Source: Dehalococcoidia bacterium (GTDB lineage Bacteria; Chloroflexota; Dehalococcoidia; Dehalococcoidales; RBG-16-60-22). From it: a stretch of DNA of 33,535 bases. The notes under the pieces were generated by a model. The model was not told the DNA's origin, did not search any database, and saw nothing but the letters and a program-made list of their open reading frames with translations. The stretch's first letter is position 1, and each line of letters starts with the position of its first letter. Below, in pieces: positions 15,163 through 22,393 of the stretch. A program made the translations under genes and the position numbers. The stretch spans positions 1-33,535 of the forward strand of contig DUFB01000088.1 of the NCBI GenBank assembly GCA_011192005.1, in the 5' to 3' direction.

Positions 15163-15176
15163 TATTACATGTGATA
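15163..15176. promoter_or_regulatory. Near-palindrome in divergent promoter region
   Basis: TATTACATGTGATA is symmetric at 12 of 14 positions and lies in the AT-rich region between the two catabolic operons. Length and symmetry fit a MarR-type operator, and a MarR gene lies 3 kb downstream at 18177. The link is a guess from position. Confidence 0.35.
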
Positions 15177-15260
15177 CTTGATTTCTTATAAAATATAGAT
15201 TATGATTAATGCTAATGATATTATTTTTATTAAATTTTGTCAAGATAAAGGAATATCAAT

Positions 15261-15437
15261 ATGTCAGATATATGTGTCGGTACCCCGAAGCAAGTGACGG
15301 ATAATGTCAGGTCATTGATTGATACACTAGCCGATAACAGCTGGCTGATTATAGATGCCAGCCTGGGGATTCCTGATGAAGTTAAAAACGGGAATGTACC
15401 GGTGCTAACTAATCCTGCTCGAAAGTACGGAAAATAA
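15261..15437 (+). pseudogene. C-terminal remnant of a URO-D/corrinoid methyltransferase-like protein
   Basis: A 58-codon frame (ATG 15261, TAA 15435-15437). It begins CVGTPKQVTDNVRSLID and ends with a stretch containing SLGIPDEV and ARKYGK. This is the pattern of the last 55 residues of uroporphyrinogen decarboxylase-like methyltransferases (GTPEEV, then a glycine-rich G-I-P segment and AARKYG). No start for the remaining 280 residues exists upstream; an in-frame stop lies at 15246-15248. It is most simply a decayed gene end, although translation of the short frame cannot be excluded. Confidence 0.5.
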
Positions 15438-15480
15438 TTTATCAATGTGAAATAAATATAAAAAGGAGGGGTACGTAATA

Positions 15481-16128
15481 ATGCCAGAAGAAAAATATCC
15501 TGAAGGATGGATGGTTGTCGACCATATAATACCGGGCGTTACCGCGGAAATGCTCGACTGGTGGTGGGTCAATATGGAGAAAGGCTACGAATTATGGTGC
15601 CCTGATGAGCATAAGGGTTTCAAATGGGAAGTAATGCCACCCTTGGGTGGACATATCGGAGCTGTGCAGATTGCTACTGAGAGTATAGATTACAGTCCGG
15701 TGATGGACATTCGCATAGAATGGGTAGACCCAAACCTGGGAACTAAAGAACAGAAAGATTTCTGGACGTATGAACACCTCTTGGCTGCAGCGGGACCGAT
15801 GGATCCCCAGTCCGGTACCCGGCCCTCTGTTGTGCTTTCTCACCAGTGGGAGACAATTCCCGGTGGCTGTAAAATGCGTTCCTGCATGCACGCTTTGCCG
15901 GGGGGGCCTCCCGATGGTCCTCCGCCCGGCCCAATACCGCCACATCCCAGCGGGAAGAAACCCACCGGAGGCGGTTGGCCCGTTCACAATATCGCCGAGG
16001 TCAGTACATTCAAAGCTTTCCTGCCGGCGCTTTGGGGGATCTGGCAGGCCGTCTCAGACCCGTCAATTAATCGCCAGTGTTCCCTGAAAATAAAAAAAGA
16101 AGGCTCCAAAATAATTTACGTTAAATAA
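15481..16128 (+). CDS. DAPG hydrolase (PhlG)-family protein
   Basis: Protein of 215 aa with the marks of the PhlG family: PGVTAEMLDWWW near the N-terminus, then His58 (GGHIGA), Glu80 (RIEWVD) and HNIAE (His169, Glu173). PhlG uses two His and two Glu, with an H-x-x-x-E pair, to bind zinc and hydrolyse the acyl carbon-carbon bond of 2,4-diacetylphloroglucinol (retro-Claisen). The spacing here suggests the same site. Residues 140-167 form an unusual Pro/Gly-rich loop. A strong ribosome site precedes the ATG. The substrate is probably an acylated cyclic polyketone, but only the family is supported. Confidence 0.65.
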   Translation: MPEEKYPEGWMVVDHIIPGVTAEMLDWWWVNMEKGYELWCPDEHKGFKWEVMPPLGGHIGAVQIATESIDYSPVMDIRIEWVDPNLGTKEQKDFWTYEHLLAAAGPMDPQSGTRPSVVLSHQWETIPGGCKMRSCMHALPGGPPDGPPPGPIPPHPSGKKPTGGGWPVHNIAEVSTFKAFLPALWGIWQAVSDPSINRQCSLKIKKEGSKIIYVK

Positions 16129-16138
16129 GAGGTAGGTT

Positions 16139-16378
16139 ATGAACGAACCTAGAAACTGGGTAAACAAAATTGAGATTGACATGGATGCATGCAAAGGCTG
16201 TAAAACGTGCATGAATGCTTGTTTTGCAGATGTGATCCGTTGGAACGATGCCGATAATAAACCGGTTGTCGCCTATCCTGAAGACTGTGTCTGGTGCCTC
16301 GCCTGCGAAGTTGCCTGCCCGACTCAGTGTATCGAAGTTATTCCCAACATACCGGCTCCTTTGCGTTCATCATATTGA
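16139..16378 (+). CDS. 2[4Fe-4S] ferredoxin-like protein
   Basis: Small electron carrier (79 aa) with two full cluster motifs, CKGCKTCMNAC and CVWCLACEVACP. It starts 10 bp after the PhlG-like gene and is followed by an FAD flavoprotein. The pair resembles the beta and alpha subunits of AprBA or ferredoxin-linked fumarate-reductase-like enzymes, so this protein probably passes electrons to or from that flavoprotein. Confidence 0.88.
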   Translation: MNEPRNWVNKIEIDMDACKGCKTCMNACFADVIRWNDADNKPVVAYPEDCVWCLACEVACPTQCIEVIPNIPAPLRSSY

Positions 16379-16428
16379 TTACTAGACATGAAGGATTCCG
16401 GGGCAAACCAGTAATAAGGAGGCTTGCA

Positions 16429-18126
16429 GTGGCTGACACAAAAGATTTAGGCGAAGTCGTCGCTACAGACATATTAATTATCGGCGGTGGTATCGGCGGC
16501 CTGGTAACGGCTATTAAGGCAAAAGAGGAAAACCCGAATGCGGATGTTCTGATAGTTGAGAAACAAACAACCGGATGGGCCGGTAAAGCTACCAAAATTG
16601 GAGGGATTTTAGCATTTCTTGGGCCAGATAACAACGCAGATAAATTTATGGATTTTCAGGTCCGCAATTCCGGGTTCTATTTGAATGACCAGGACCTATT
16701 ATCAAAGTATGTACAGAGTTCTTACAGGGCAATAGAGAATTTTAATGAATGGGGTGCCAAACTCGCGAGAACCCCGGATGAGAATCTTGTTATCATCCCC
16801 GCTTTCTGGGCTCCTGAATGGTCGCTCACATTTATCGATATCGACTTAATGTTACCCATACGGACCAGAGCCCGGAAAATGGGGGTAAAATTCATGGATA
16901 AAATCCATGTAGTCGATCTGGTGAAACAAGCGAATAAAATTACAGGGGCAGTGGGCTTTGATATTATTAATGGCAATTTCCATATATTCAAGGCTAAAGC
17001 CACTGTACTGGCTAACGGAAGCTGCGGCTATAAAGTGAGGAGATTCTGGATAGCGGGTACCGGTGACGGAATTGCAGCGGCCTACCGGGCAGGGGCAGAG
17101 ATGAGGAACGCTGAATACGGCAATCTCTATGGCCATACGGTATGGCAGGACACAGATAGCGGTATGGTAGGCCATCAATTCTTAGTTAATTCACTGGGTG
17201 AGAACTTAACCCAAAAATATTTACCAAATACGGGGCCTACAGGGGTTTTCCTGCCTGTACAGTTGGCAATAGGTCTGGAAAAAGAAGTTGCAGAGGGAAG
17301 AGGTCCAATATACTTCGAGCCACCACCTTCGACAGGTCCAGGTTTTCCGCCCATGGATCTTCCAAAGCTGAATGATTGGCAGCGGTGTACTGCGGAAAAG
17401 GAAAGCAAATACGGGTTACCACCAACGGTCAAGCGGGAGATAGGGGTACCTTTACATGGCGAAACCTCATGTATCAAAGTTGACCATGAAATGAGAACTA
17501 GCCTTGAAGGCCTCTGGGCTATCGGCGATACCAGCTACGCCGGTTCGGCAGTAGCGGGAGCCGTGGCTTCACCCCCTGGTGTTACACCGGGTTCGGGTAT
17601 TATGTATGCGGTAATCAGTGCTGGTTGGGCCGGGCCTTCGGCTGCCCGTTACGCGAAGGAAGCTTCTACAAGTGATATAGATTATGCTGAAACCAAGAAT
17701 CTTGAAGAAGAAATTTTTTCCCCGATGCAGAGCGGTAACAACTTTTTACCAGGAGATGCCATTAATACGTTGCAAGAAGTAACTGCACCGATAAAATATA
17801 ATCTCCGACGCAGCAGGGAACGTTTAAATGAAGCTTTAATCCGGCTAGAAGAGTTAAAGGTAAAAATTCCTCATCTAAAGGCCAAGGACTACCATTATTT
17901 AAGTAAGTGCCATGAAGTAAAGAGCATGGTATTATGCGCTGAACTAACGTTCAGGGCAGCTTTAATGAGAGAGGAAAGCCGCGGGTCACACTTCCGGGAA
18001 GATTATCCCAAACGTATTGACGAGAACTGGTTGAAGTGGATAATCCTCAAACAGGATGGTGGCAGGATGAAGCTTGCAACACAGTCGGTGCCAATAGATA
18101 AGTATGAAATTAAACCAAATGACTGA
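16429..18126 (+). CDS. FAD-dependent oxidoreductase (fumarate reductase/AprA-like flavoprotein)
   Basis: Flavoprotein of 565 aa. The GTG at 16429 is chosen because AAGGAGG lies 6 bp before it and the Rossmann motif then falls at residues 15-25 (ILIIGGGIGGL); a frame opening at 16294 would overlap the ferredoxin gene. GLWAIGDTSYAG marks the second FAD contact. The C-terminal helical part with REESRGSHFREDYP and NWLKW is typical of succinate dehydrogenase/AprA-type proteins. It should oxidise or reduce a C-C bond or keto compound using the preceding ferredoxin. The substrate is unknown. Confidence 0.85.
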   Translation: MADTKDLGEVVATDILIIGGGIGGLVTAIKAKEENPNADVLIVEKQTTGWAGKATKIGGILAFLGPDNNADKFMDFQVRNSGFYLNDQDLLSKYVQSSYRAIENFNEWGAKLARTPDENLVIIPAFWAPEWSLTFIDIDLMLPIRTRARKMGVKFMDKIHVVDLVKQANKITGAVGFDIINGNFHIFKAKATVLANGSCGYKVRRFWIAGTGDGIAAAYRAGAEMRNAEYGNLYGHTVWQDTDSGMVGHQFLVNSLGENLTQKYLPNTGPTGVFLPVQLAIGLEKEVAEGRGPIYFEPPPSTGPGFPPMDLPKLNDWQRCTAEKESKYGLPPTVKREIGVPLHGETSCIKVDHEMRTSLEGLWAIGDTSYAGSAVAGAVASPPGVTPGSGIMYAVISAGWAGPSAARYAKEASTSDIDYAETKNLEEEIFSPMQSGNNFLPGDAINTLQEVTAPIKYNLRRSRERLNEALIRLEELKVKIPHLKAKDYHYLSKCHEVKSMVLCAELTFRAALMREESRGSHFREDYPKRIDENWLKWIILKQDGGRMKLATQSVPIDKYEIKPND

Positions 18127-18176
18127 CTCGATCCATTCTTTGACCCAAGAAAAAATCAAGAAGTAGCAGGTTAAAT

Positions 18177-18677
18177 ATGAAGAAACGTCGGATCGAAATA
18201 CAAAAAATAAGAACGATAAAAAGAGATGATCCAGAAATTAACCTCTATATACTGCTTGACCAGACCAGAGATCTTGTTACAAATGCGGTTGAACTTGAGT
18301 TGAAACATCTTAGGATGACTCAACCGCAAGTTAAAGTGTTGACCATGCTTTCAAGAGAAGATAGGCCAGTAACACTGGACGAACTAGCGAATTGGACATT
18401 GAAGGAATTTAACTCTGTATCAACCTTAATTAACCGAATGGAGAAGAAGGGTCTTGTTAGGAAAATTAAAAAAGACGGTGATCTGAAGACATATATCGCT
18501 CTGACCGAAAAAGGCAGTGATTTGTATCATAGTCAGGTCACCGAACGTTCAATTCATCTGATATTCAATGAGCTTTCAAAAGAAGAGAAGAAACAACTTA
18601 AGGATCTACTCATGAAAGTTCGCAATACTACCCGTGAACTCATGGGATTGGATTTCAAACCGCCATTTCTACCTTAA
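18177..18677 (+). CDS. MarR-family transcriptional regulator
   Basis: Winged-helix regulator (166 aa). TQPQVKVLTMLSRE, LDELANWTLKEFNSVSTLINRMEKKGLV (recognition helix) and the wing KKDGDLKTYIALTEKG are typical of MarR. MarR proteins usually sense small aromatic or phenolic ligands. Its position 50 bp after the flavoprotein gene makes it the likely regulator of this catabolic region. Candidate operators are the near-palindrome at 15163-15176 and the 22-bp palindrome at 25764-25785. The N-terminal 20 residues are highly basic. Confidence 0.88.
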   Translation: MKKRRIEIQKIRTIKRDDPEINLYILLDQTRDLVTNAVELELKHLRMTQPQVKVLTMLSREDRPVTLDELANWTLKEFNSVSTLINRMEKKGLVRKIKKDGDLKTYIALTEKGSDLYHSQVTERSIHLIFNELSKEEKKQLKDLLMKVRNTTRELMGLDFKPPFLP

Positions 18678-18799
18678 GCAATATGTTCTGGTAAGTTGAG
18701 TTTTTCGATTCAGGGATGAAAGTCCACATTATTATATCGTCGATTGTTGGTAAGCAACTAATTTCCTCCCTCGTTTCATAGCAGAGAGATGTTGAGGAA

Positions 18800-19003
18800 T
18801 TAGCTGGGATAAAAAATCTGGGGATGAAATGCCAGATACACCAGAGAGCCGAAGCAGGGGAGAAAGATAATAACGATTGCCCACGGCGCCTTATGACCGC
18901 CGAAAGCTCTTTCTTTTGACGCCAAATCGTGCAGCATGATACCGGCCAGTATCCAGTGGACTATTCCAAAAAGGACAATCCTGATAATCCATTCCGGCTC
19001 CAT
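18800..19003 (-). CDS. Small membrane protein, PLDc_N-like
   Basis: Membrane protein of 67 aa with two hydrophobic helices. The second helix region WAIVIIFLPCFGSLVYLAF fits the phospholipase D N-terminal (PLDc_N) motif, in which a W-x-I-x-I-x-x-x-P-x-x-G-x-x-x-Y pattern is common. Such small proteins often occur alone; their function is not known. It is the last gene on the minus strand after the PAS protein (61 bp gap) and may share its transcript. Confidence 0.6.
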   Translation of the reverse strand: MEPEWIIRIVLFGIVHWILAGIMLHDLASKERAFGGHKAPWAIVIIFLPCFGSLVYLAFHPQIFYPS

Positions 19004-19063
19004 ATATCACTCACATATGATTAAGTCCATTGGATTATATATCATTAGGAGACCTTTGGAAAA

Positions 19064-19813
19064 TCATTTTGATGCTGGTATTCCCTCAGGAGAAGTTGTC
19101 CTCTTTAAGATGTCCCTGAACACGGAAATCTGGCACATGGTACCATCGGTATCCACGTAGGGGGCGGCCACTACTTCATAGCTTGTTCCGTCCGGAAAGC
19201 CGCAATGCCACTTCTCAATTGCTCCCTTCGTGATAACGTCAGTTATCCGGCATTGCGGTAGACAAGGGGCTTCGCGCTTGCCTAAATGGTGGTAGCAGGT
19301 GAGTCCGGTGCCATTGCCAAAGGTATCCGCCATTTTGGAGTTCATGTATCGAATCGTATAGTCCGGTCCGGTAATAATTACGCCGTCTGCCATTCCGTCC
19401 AGGATTCGCAGGAGTTTGTCCTTTTCGCCGGTTATAAAGGCTTCCAGCTTTTGTGCCCTTTCGGATTGGTTCCTTATGACGCCGACGAGTGAGCCGACTA
19501 TCCCCGCGAAGATGATGAACAGGACCATTCGCAGTATCGGGTCTGGATAGGGAGAGATGAAAAAAGCCCGCGGTAACAGGATAATGAAGCTTATCAGAGT
19601 CACGATTACGGCGCCTCTCACCCGGGCCGTATATCCGGCGTAGACTATCGGCGCCAGGAAGAACAATCGGTGTACGTCATGAACGCCGTAAAAAAAGTCA
19701 TTACGCAGGGCATTCCAGGCTGCCCAGTCTATCAGCTCGCCGAAGTAATAAAACAGGCTGCATAAACCCAGGAGGAAAAATATAATCAGTGGTCTAAGGT
19801 ATACCTTATCCAT
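19064..19813 (-). CDS. Membrane-bound PAS-domain sensor without output domain
   Basis: Protein of 249 aa. About four hydrophobic segments (residues 8-115) are followed by a short linker and a PAS domain (about 128-240). The PAS part has the cysteine pattern CYHHLGKREAPCLPQC seen in many PAS sensors of anaerobes. No kinase, GGDEF or HTH domain follows, so it must act through a partner. The membrane part (FFLAPIVYAGYTARVRGA, LPRAFFISPYPDPIL) clearly resembles that of the histidine kinase at 23523. It overlaps the 62-aa gene before it by 8 bp, so it belongs to the NrfD operon. Confidence 0.8.
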   Translation of the reverse strand: MDKVYLRPLIIFFLLGLCSLFYYFGELIDWAAWNALRNDFFYGVHDVHRLFFLAPIVYAGYTARVRGAVIVTLISFIILLPRAFFISPYPDPILRMVLFIIFAGIVGSLVGVIRNQSERAQKLEAFITGEKDKLLRILDGMADGVIITGPDYTIRYMNSKMADTFGNGTGLTCYHHLGKREAPCLPQCRITDVITKGAIEKWHCGFPDGTSYEVVAAPYVDTDGTMCQISVFRDILKRTTSPEGIPASK

Positions 19814-19994
19814 GTTGTAATACCTTCTTTTGTCCCATTGCTTCGCCGTTAAAAGTACTCGGGTTCCACCTTATCTCTTTCGTATCGAGTTTAAAAAAGA
19901 TATCGGGATGATTGGGGATTACAAGCTTGCGTTGATTGCCGGAAGCATATACAATCCCGTTTGCGAAGTCGCATACTTTTTTCCACTCCTTCAT
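19806..19994 (-). CDS. Small protein of unknown function in NrfD operon
   Basis: A 62-aa soluble protein, not recognised. Its ATG overlaps the stop of the NrfD gene (TAATG) and its end overlaps the PAS sensor gene by 8 bp, so translational coupling argues that it is real. It has one cysteine (Cys8) and a mix of charged and aromatic residues with no membrane segment. It could be a chaperone or an accessory subunit of the redox complex. Confidence 0.6.
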   Translation of the reverse strand: MKEWKKVCDFANGIVYASGNQRKLVIPNHPDIFFKLDTKEIRWNPSTFNGEAMGQKKVLQHG

Positions 19995-21157
19995 TATGCT
20001 TTCACCTCTGCCATTTCTTCATGCTGGATAATCGGCAGAAAACGGTACGCCAGCCAGACTACCAGCAGAGCATCCGCGACCAGCCCTATCGATATCGCGA
20101 ACTCCATCCAGTGCGGGAAATAAACGTAGCCCGGCCGCATGCCCAGGGCCAGCATACTCACGTTGAAGCGGTTGAATATCAGCCCCATGATTACCAGGAC
20201 CGATGTCCAGAAGACGCCTTTTCGACTCTGCCTGATATCCGGTATAGAAAACAGGATGATGGGTAAAACAGACCCTATGATGATTTCCCCCCACCATAAC
20301 AGGTTATACGGGTACGCCGTGAAAATCAGCCCTATCTCTCCTACCGCCATCAGTTCGAAAAATTTCAACAGGAGGAAAAGCCCCAGGATATATGGGACGA
20401 TTTTAGCCAGGCCGCTCAATATATCGGTTTCCAGCCTGTGCCCGAATACGCGGTTACTCAAAGTCGACTCGAATATCACCATCGCCGGACCTACGGCAAT
20501 AGCCGATACGAGGAAGAGGATGGGTAATATCGGGGAGTACCACAGTGCATGTAATGTGGTGGGCATCATCAACAGCATCGAACCCAGCGACGACTGGTGT
20601 AAGGTGGAAAGCACCACGCCGGCGATTACCAGCGGAATCTGGATGGCCCGGATTACACCCCAGGGAACACGCCAGTTGATGTCTCTTACCACCGGTAAAT
20701 TGCTCCGGTTCAGGCCTTCGAAAACCGCGGGACTGAACTCCAGGGCCAGCACGACGGTATAAGTCATGACGCACATTCCCACCTCGAATAACGGGGAGTG
20801 AACGTTCCAGTTGATGATGATGTGCCAGATGTACCAGGGCTGCCCCAGGTCTACTAGCAGAGCAAGTATCACCAGCGTATAACCGAGAAAAGCGGTGAGG
20901 ATGGCCGGCCTTACCACGGGATGGTATTTCTCGAGGCGGAAAATGTAAACCGCTCCGGCCAGCGTAAAACCACCCGCCGCCAGAGCGACGCCGCAGTACA
21001 GGTCGAAGCTTATCCAGAGCCCCCAGGGACGGCCGTCGCTTAAATTGCTTATGGCTCCCAGACCGTTGACAAAACGGTAAATCATTACCGCCAGCCCGAG
21101 AATCACCAGAATGCTTAGGATAGAGGTACCGATGGAAAACGGATGCCTTCTTTGCAT
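19994..21157 (-). CDS. NrfD/HybB-family quinone-interacting membrane subunit
   Basis: Integral membrane protein (387 aa) with about ten hydrophobic segments, of the NrfD/PsrC/HybB family. GRPWGLWISFDLYCGVALAAGG in the first third and the LVDLGQPW segment are family motifs. These proteins link a peripheral iron-sulfur subunit to the menaquinone pool. It overlaps the ferredoxin-like gene by one base (TAATG-type junction), which is the standard partner arrangement. The catalytic subunit that usually comes with them is absent here. Confidence 0.88.
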   Translation of the reverse strand: MQRRHPFSIGTSILSILVILGLAVMIYRFVNGLGAISNLSDGRPWGLWISFDLYCGVALAAGGFTLAGAVYIFRLEKYHPVVRPAILTAFLGYTLVILALLVDLGQPWYIWHIIINWNVHSPLFEVGMCVMTYTVVLALEFSPAVFEGLNRSNLPVVRDINWRVPWGVIRAIQIPLVIAGVVLSTLHQSSLGSMLLMMPTTLHALWYSPILPILFLVSAIAVGPAMVIFESTLSNRVFGHRLETDILSGLAKIVPYILGLFLLLKFFELMAVGEIGLIFTAYPYNLLWWGEIIIGSVLPIILFSIPDIRQSRKGVFWTSVLVIMGLIFNRFNVSMLALGMRPGYVYFPHWMEFAISIGLVADALLVVWLAYRFLPIIQHEEMAEVKA

Positions 21158-21975
21158 TATTTTAGCGTCTCTTTCTTCGTGGATTTATCCTGGCTTATTT
21201 TTTCACGGCGTTTGCAGAGCCAGTAAATCCCCGCCATGGTTGCCGCCACTCCCAGCAGCACCGGTGCCACAGCTCCCATGGCGCGCTCGGCATCTACGGT
21301 TACCGGTTCTGAATCGAGTTCCGGGAATCCCAGCTCCTTGAAAGGCACCGGAGATAGATAAAGCCAGGATGTTCCCCCCACCTCTTTCTCTCCGTAAATA
21401 TGGTCTACATATTTATCTGGCGCTTTGGCTATACGCTCTCTGGCTTTCTGTATAAGCTCTTCTCGCTCACCCAGCTCCAGGGCGTTTGTCGGGCAGGTTT
21501 TTACACAGGAGGGTTCCAGCCCTTCATTCAGGCGCTCCATACAGAACGTGCATTTTCGTATCCAGGGCAGAGGGTCTTCCCACTCGAAACTGGGTATGCC
21601 GAACGGACAGGCTACCATGCAATAACGGCAGCCGAAGCACTTATTATCATCGTAGATAACCGGTCCCTCGGCTGTTTTTGTTAATGCACCTACCGGGCAG
21701 GCCGCCACACAGGCGGGGTGTTCGCAGTGCATACACTGTACTTTGGTAAATACCCAATGGAATTTACCGTTATATTCCAGTTCGGTAAAGCGTATCCTTG
21801 TCCAGGTATGTGCCGATAACCGGGGCGGGTTCTCGTTACTGCCCAGGTTCTTGGAATCCACCCCGTTTTCCTCGGTGGGTATAGCCTCGTCATTTTCGTT
21901 CCACTGCTTGCAGGCTACCTGGCATCCCCGGCATCCGATACACCTGTTAGCGTCGAAAAGTACGGCTACGGTCAC
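21157..21975 (-). CDS. Four-cluster ferredoxin subunit with C-terminal membrane anchor (HybA-like)
   Basis: Iron-sulfur protein (272 aa) of the HybA/FdnH/DmsB type. Motifs for four [4Fe-4S] clusters are CIGCRGCQVAC, CMHCEHPACVAACP, CFGCRYCMVACP and CTFCMERLNEGLEPSCVKTCP read together in crossed pairs. The C-terminus has one membrane helix (GAVAPVLLGVAATMAGIYWL) and a basic tail, as in HybA. No Tat signal is seen. The start is GTG at 21975 with GGGAG before it. It should wire electrons between an unidentified catalytic protein and the adjacent NrfD-type subunit. Confidence 0.88.
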   Translation of the reverse strand: MTVAVLFDANRCIGCRGCQVACKQWNENDEAIPTEENGVDSKNLGSNENPPRLSAHTWTRIRFTELEYNGKFHWVFTKVQCMHCEHPACVAACPVGALTKTAEGPVIYDDNKCFGCRYCMVACPFGIPSFEWEDPLPWIRKCTFCMERLNEGLEPSCVKTCPTNALELGEREELIQKARERIAKAPDKYVDHIYGEKEVGGTSWLYLSPVPFKELGFPELDSEPVTVDAERAMGAVAPVLLGVAATMAGIYWLCKRREKISQDKSTKKETLK

Positions 21976-22007
21976 GCTACAATCTCCCTCTTTGCTGTGT
22001 ATATCGC

Positions 22008-22148
22008 CTATTTGATGATACTGGTATCCTGGCTTCCTTCAATTGTTGCTCCCTCTTTCTTTTTACGATTCCTTCTCCCGCATATTTCTATCACTGTAGT
22101 CACGATACCTATCACCAGTATCACTCCTATCACAATTTCCCACACCAT
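22008..22148 (-). CDS. Very small single-span membrane protein (46 aa)
   Basis: ATG at 22146-22148, TAG at 22008-22010. It begins MVWEIVIGVILVIGIVTTVI and goes on with a basic stretch CGRRNRKKKEG, giving one membrane helix with a positive C-terminal side. It lies 16 bp after the 58-aa gene and 32 bp before the iron-sulfur gene, all in one direction. It is not similar in detail to the two paralogous small proteins before it. It may be a small subunit of the complex. Its ribosome site (AAGG) is weak. Confidence 0.55.
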   Translation of the reverse strand: MVWEIVIGVILVIGIVTTVIEICGRRNRKKKEGATIEGSQDTSIIK

Positions 22149-22164
22149 AGAACCTTAACACCAC

Positions 22165-22341
22165 CTATCCATTGGTTACTTTTACCGGCTTTTCGACTTC
22201 CTTCTTGCGCGTGGCTCGTCTGGCTCTGGCTTCCTTGATCGCCATGTAGATTCCACCGAAGTTGATAAACCAGATAAAGGCTACGGGAAAAAGGATTACC
22301 GGTATTGCTATCACTAGGGCGAGAATAATCTGCCATTCCAT
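22165..22341 (-). CDS. Small membrane protein, paralogue A (58 aa)
   Basis: ATG at 22339-22341 preceded by AAAGGAGG, TAG at 22165-22167. One membrane helix (ALVIAIPVILFPVAFIWFIN) is followed by GG and a basic segment KEARARRATRKK. It is clearly homologous to the 74-aa protein at 22394-22618: both share the LVIAIPVILFP core, a W-x-I-N-x-G-G turn and a KEAR-x-x-RA-x-R motif. The good ribosome site and the paralogy show that it is a real gene. Its function is unknown; it is probably a small subunit of the NrfD/ferredoxin complex. Confidence 0.75.
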   Translation of the reverse strand: MEWQIILALVIAIPVILFPVAFIWFINFGGIYMAIKEARARRATRKKEVEKPVKVTNG

Positions 22342-22393
22342 TTTATTGTCCTCCTTTTTTTAGATTCCTCCGGCTTATTTTTATCTCTCAAAT

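Larger units (their letters stand above)
15052..15480. other. Divergent AT-rich region between two catabolic operons
   Basis: About 430 bases between the minus-strand and plus-strand catabolic operons. The part from 15060 to 15250 is very AT-rich and should hold both promoters; a 14-bp near-palindrome lies at 15163-15176. The part from 15261 to 15437 is a short remnant gene. A strong ribosome site (AAAGGAGGGG) precedes the gene at 15481. Confidence 0.5.

Noticed and set aside
16294-16428. Upstream extension of the flavoprotein gene
   Set aside because: It overlaps the ferredoxin gene out of frame; the GTG at 16429 with AAGGAGG places the FAD motif at the usual distance.
22130-22336. 68-codon minus-strand frame over the small-membrane-protein region
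   Set aside because: It is in the wrong frame: the frame starting at 22341 has the ribosome site and is paralogous to the upstream 74-aa protein.
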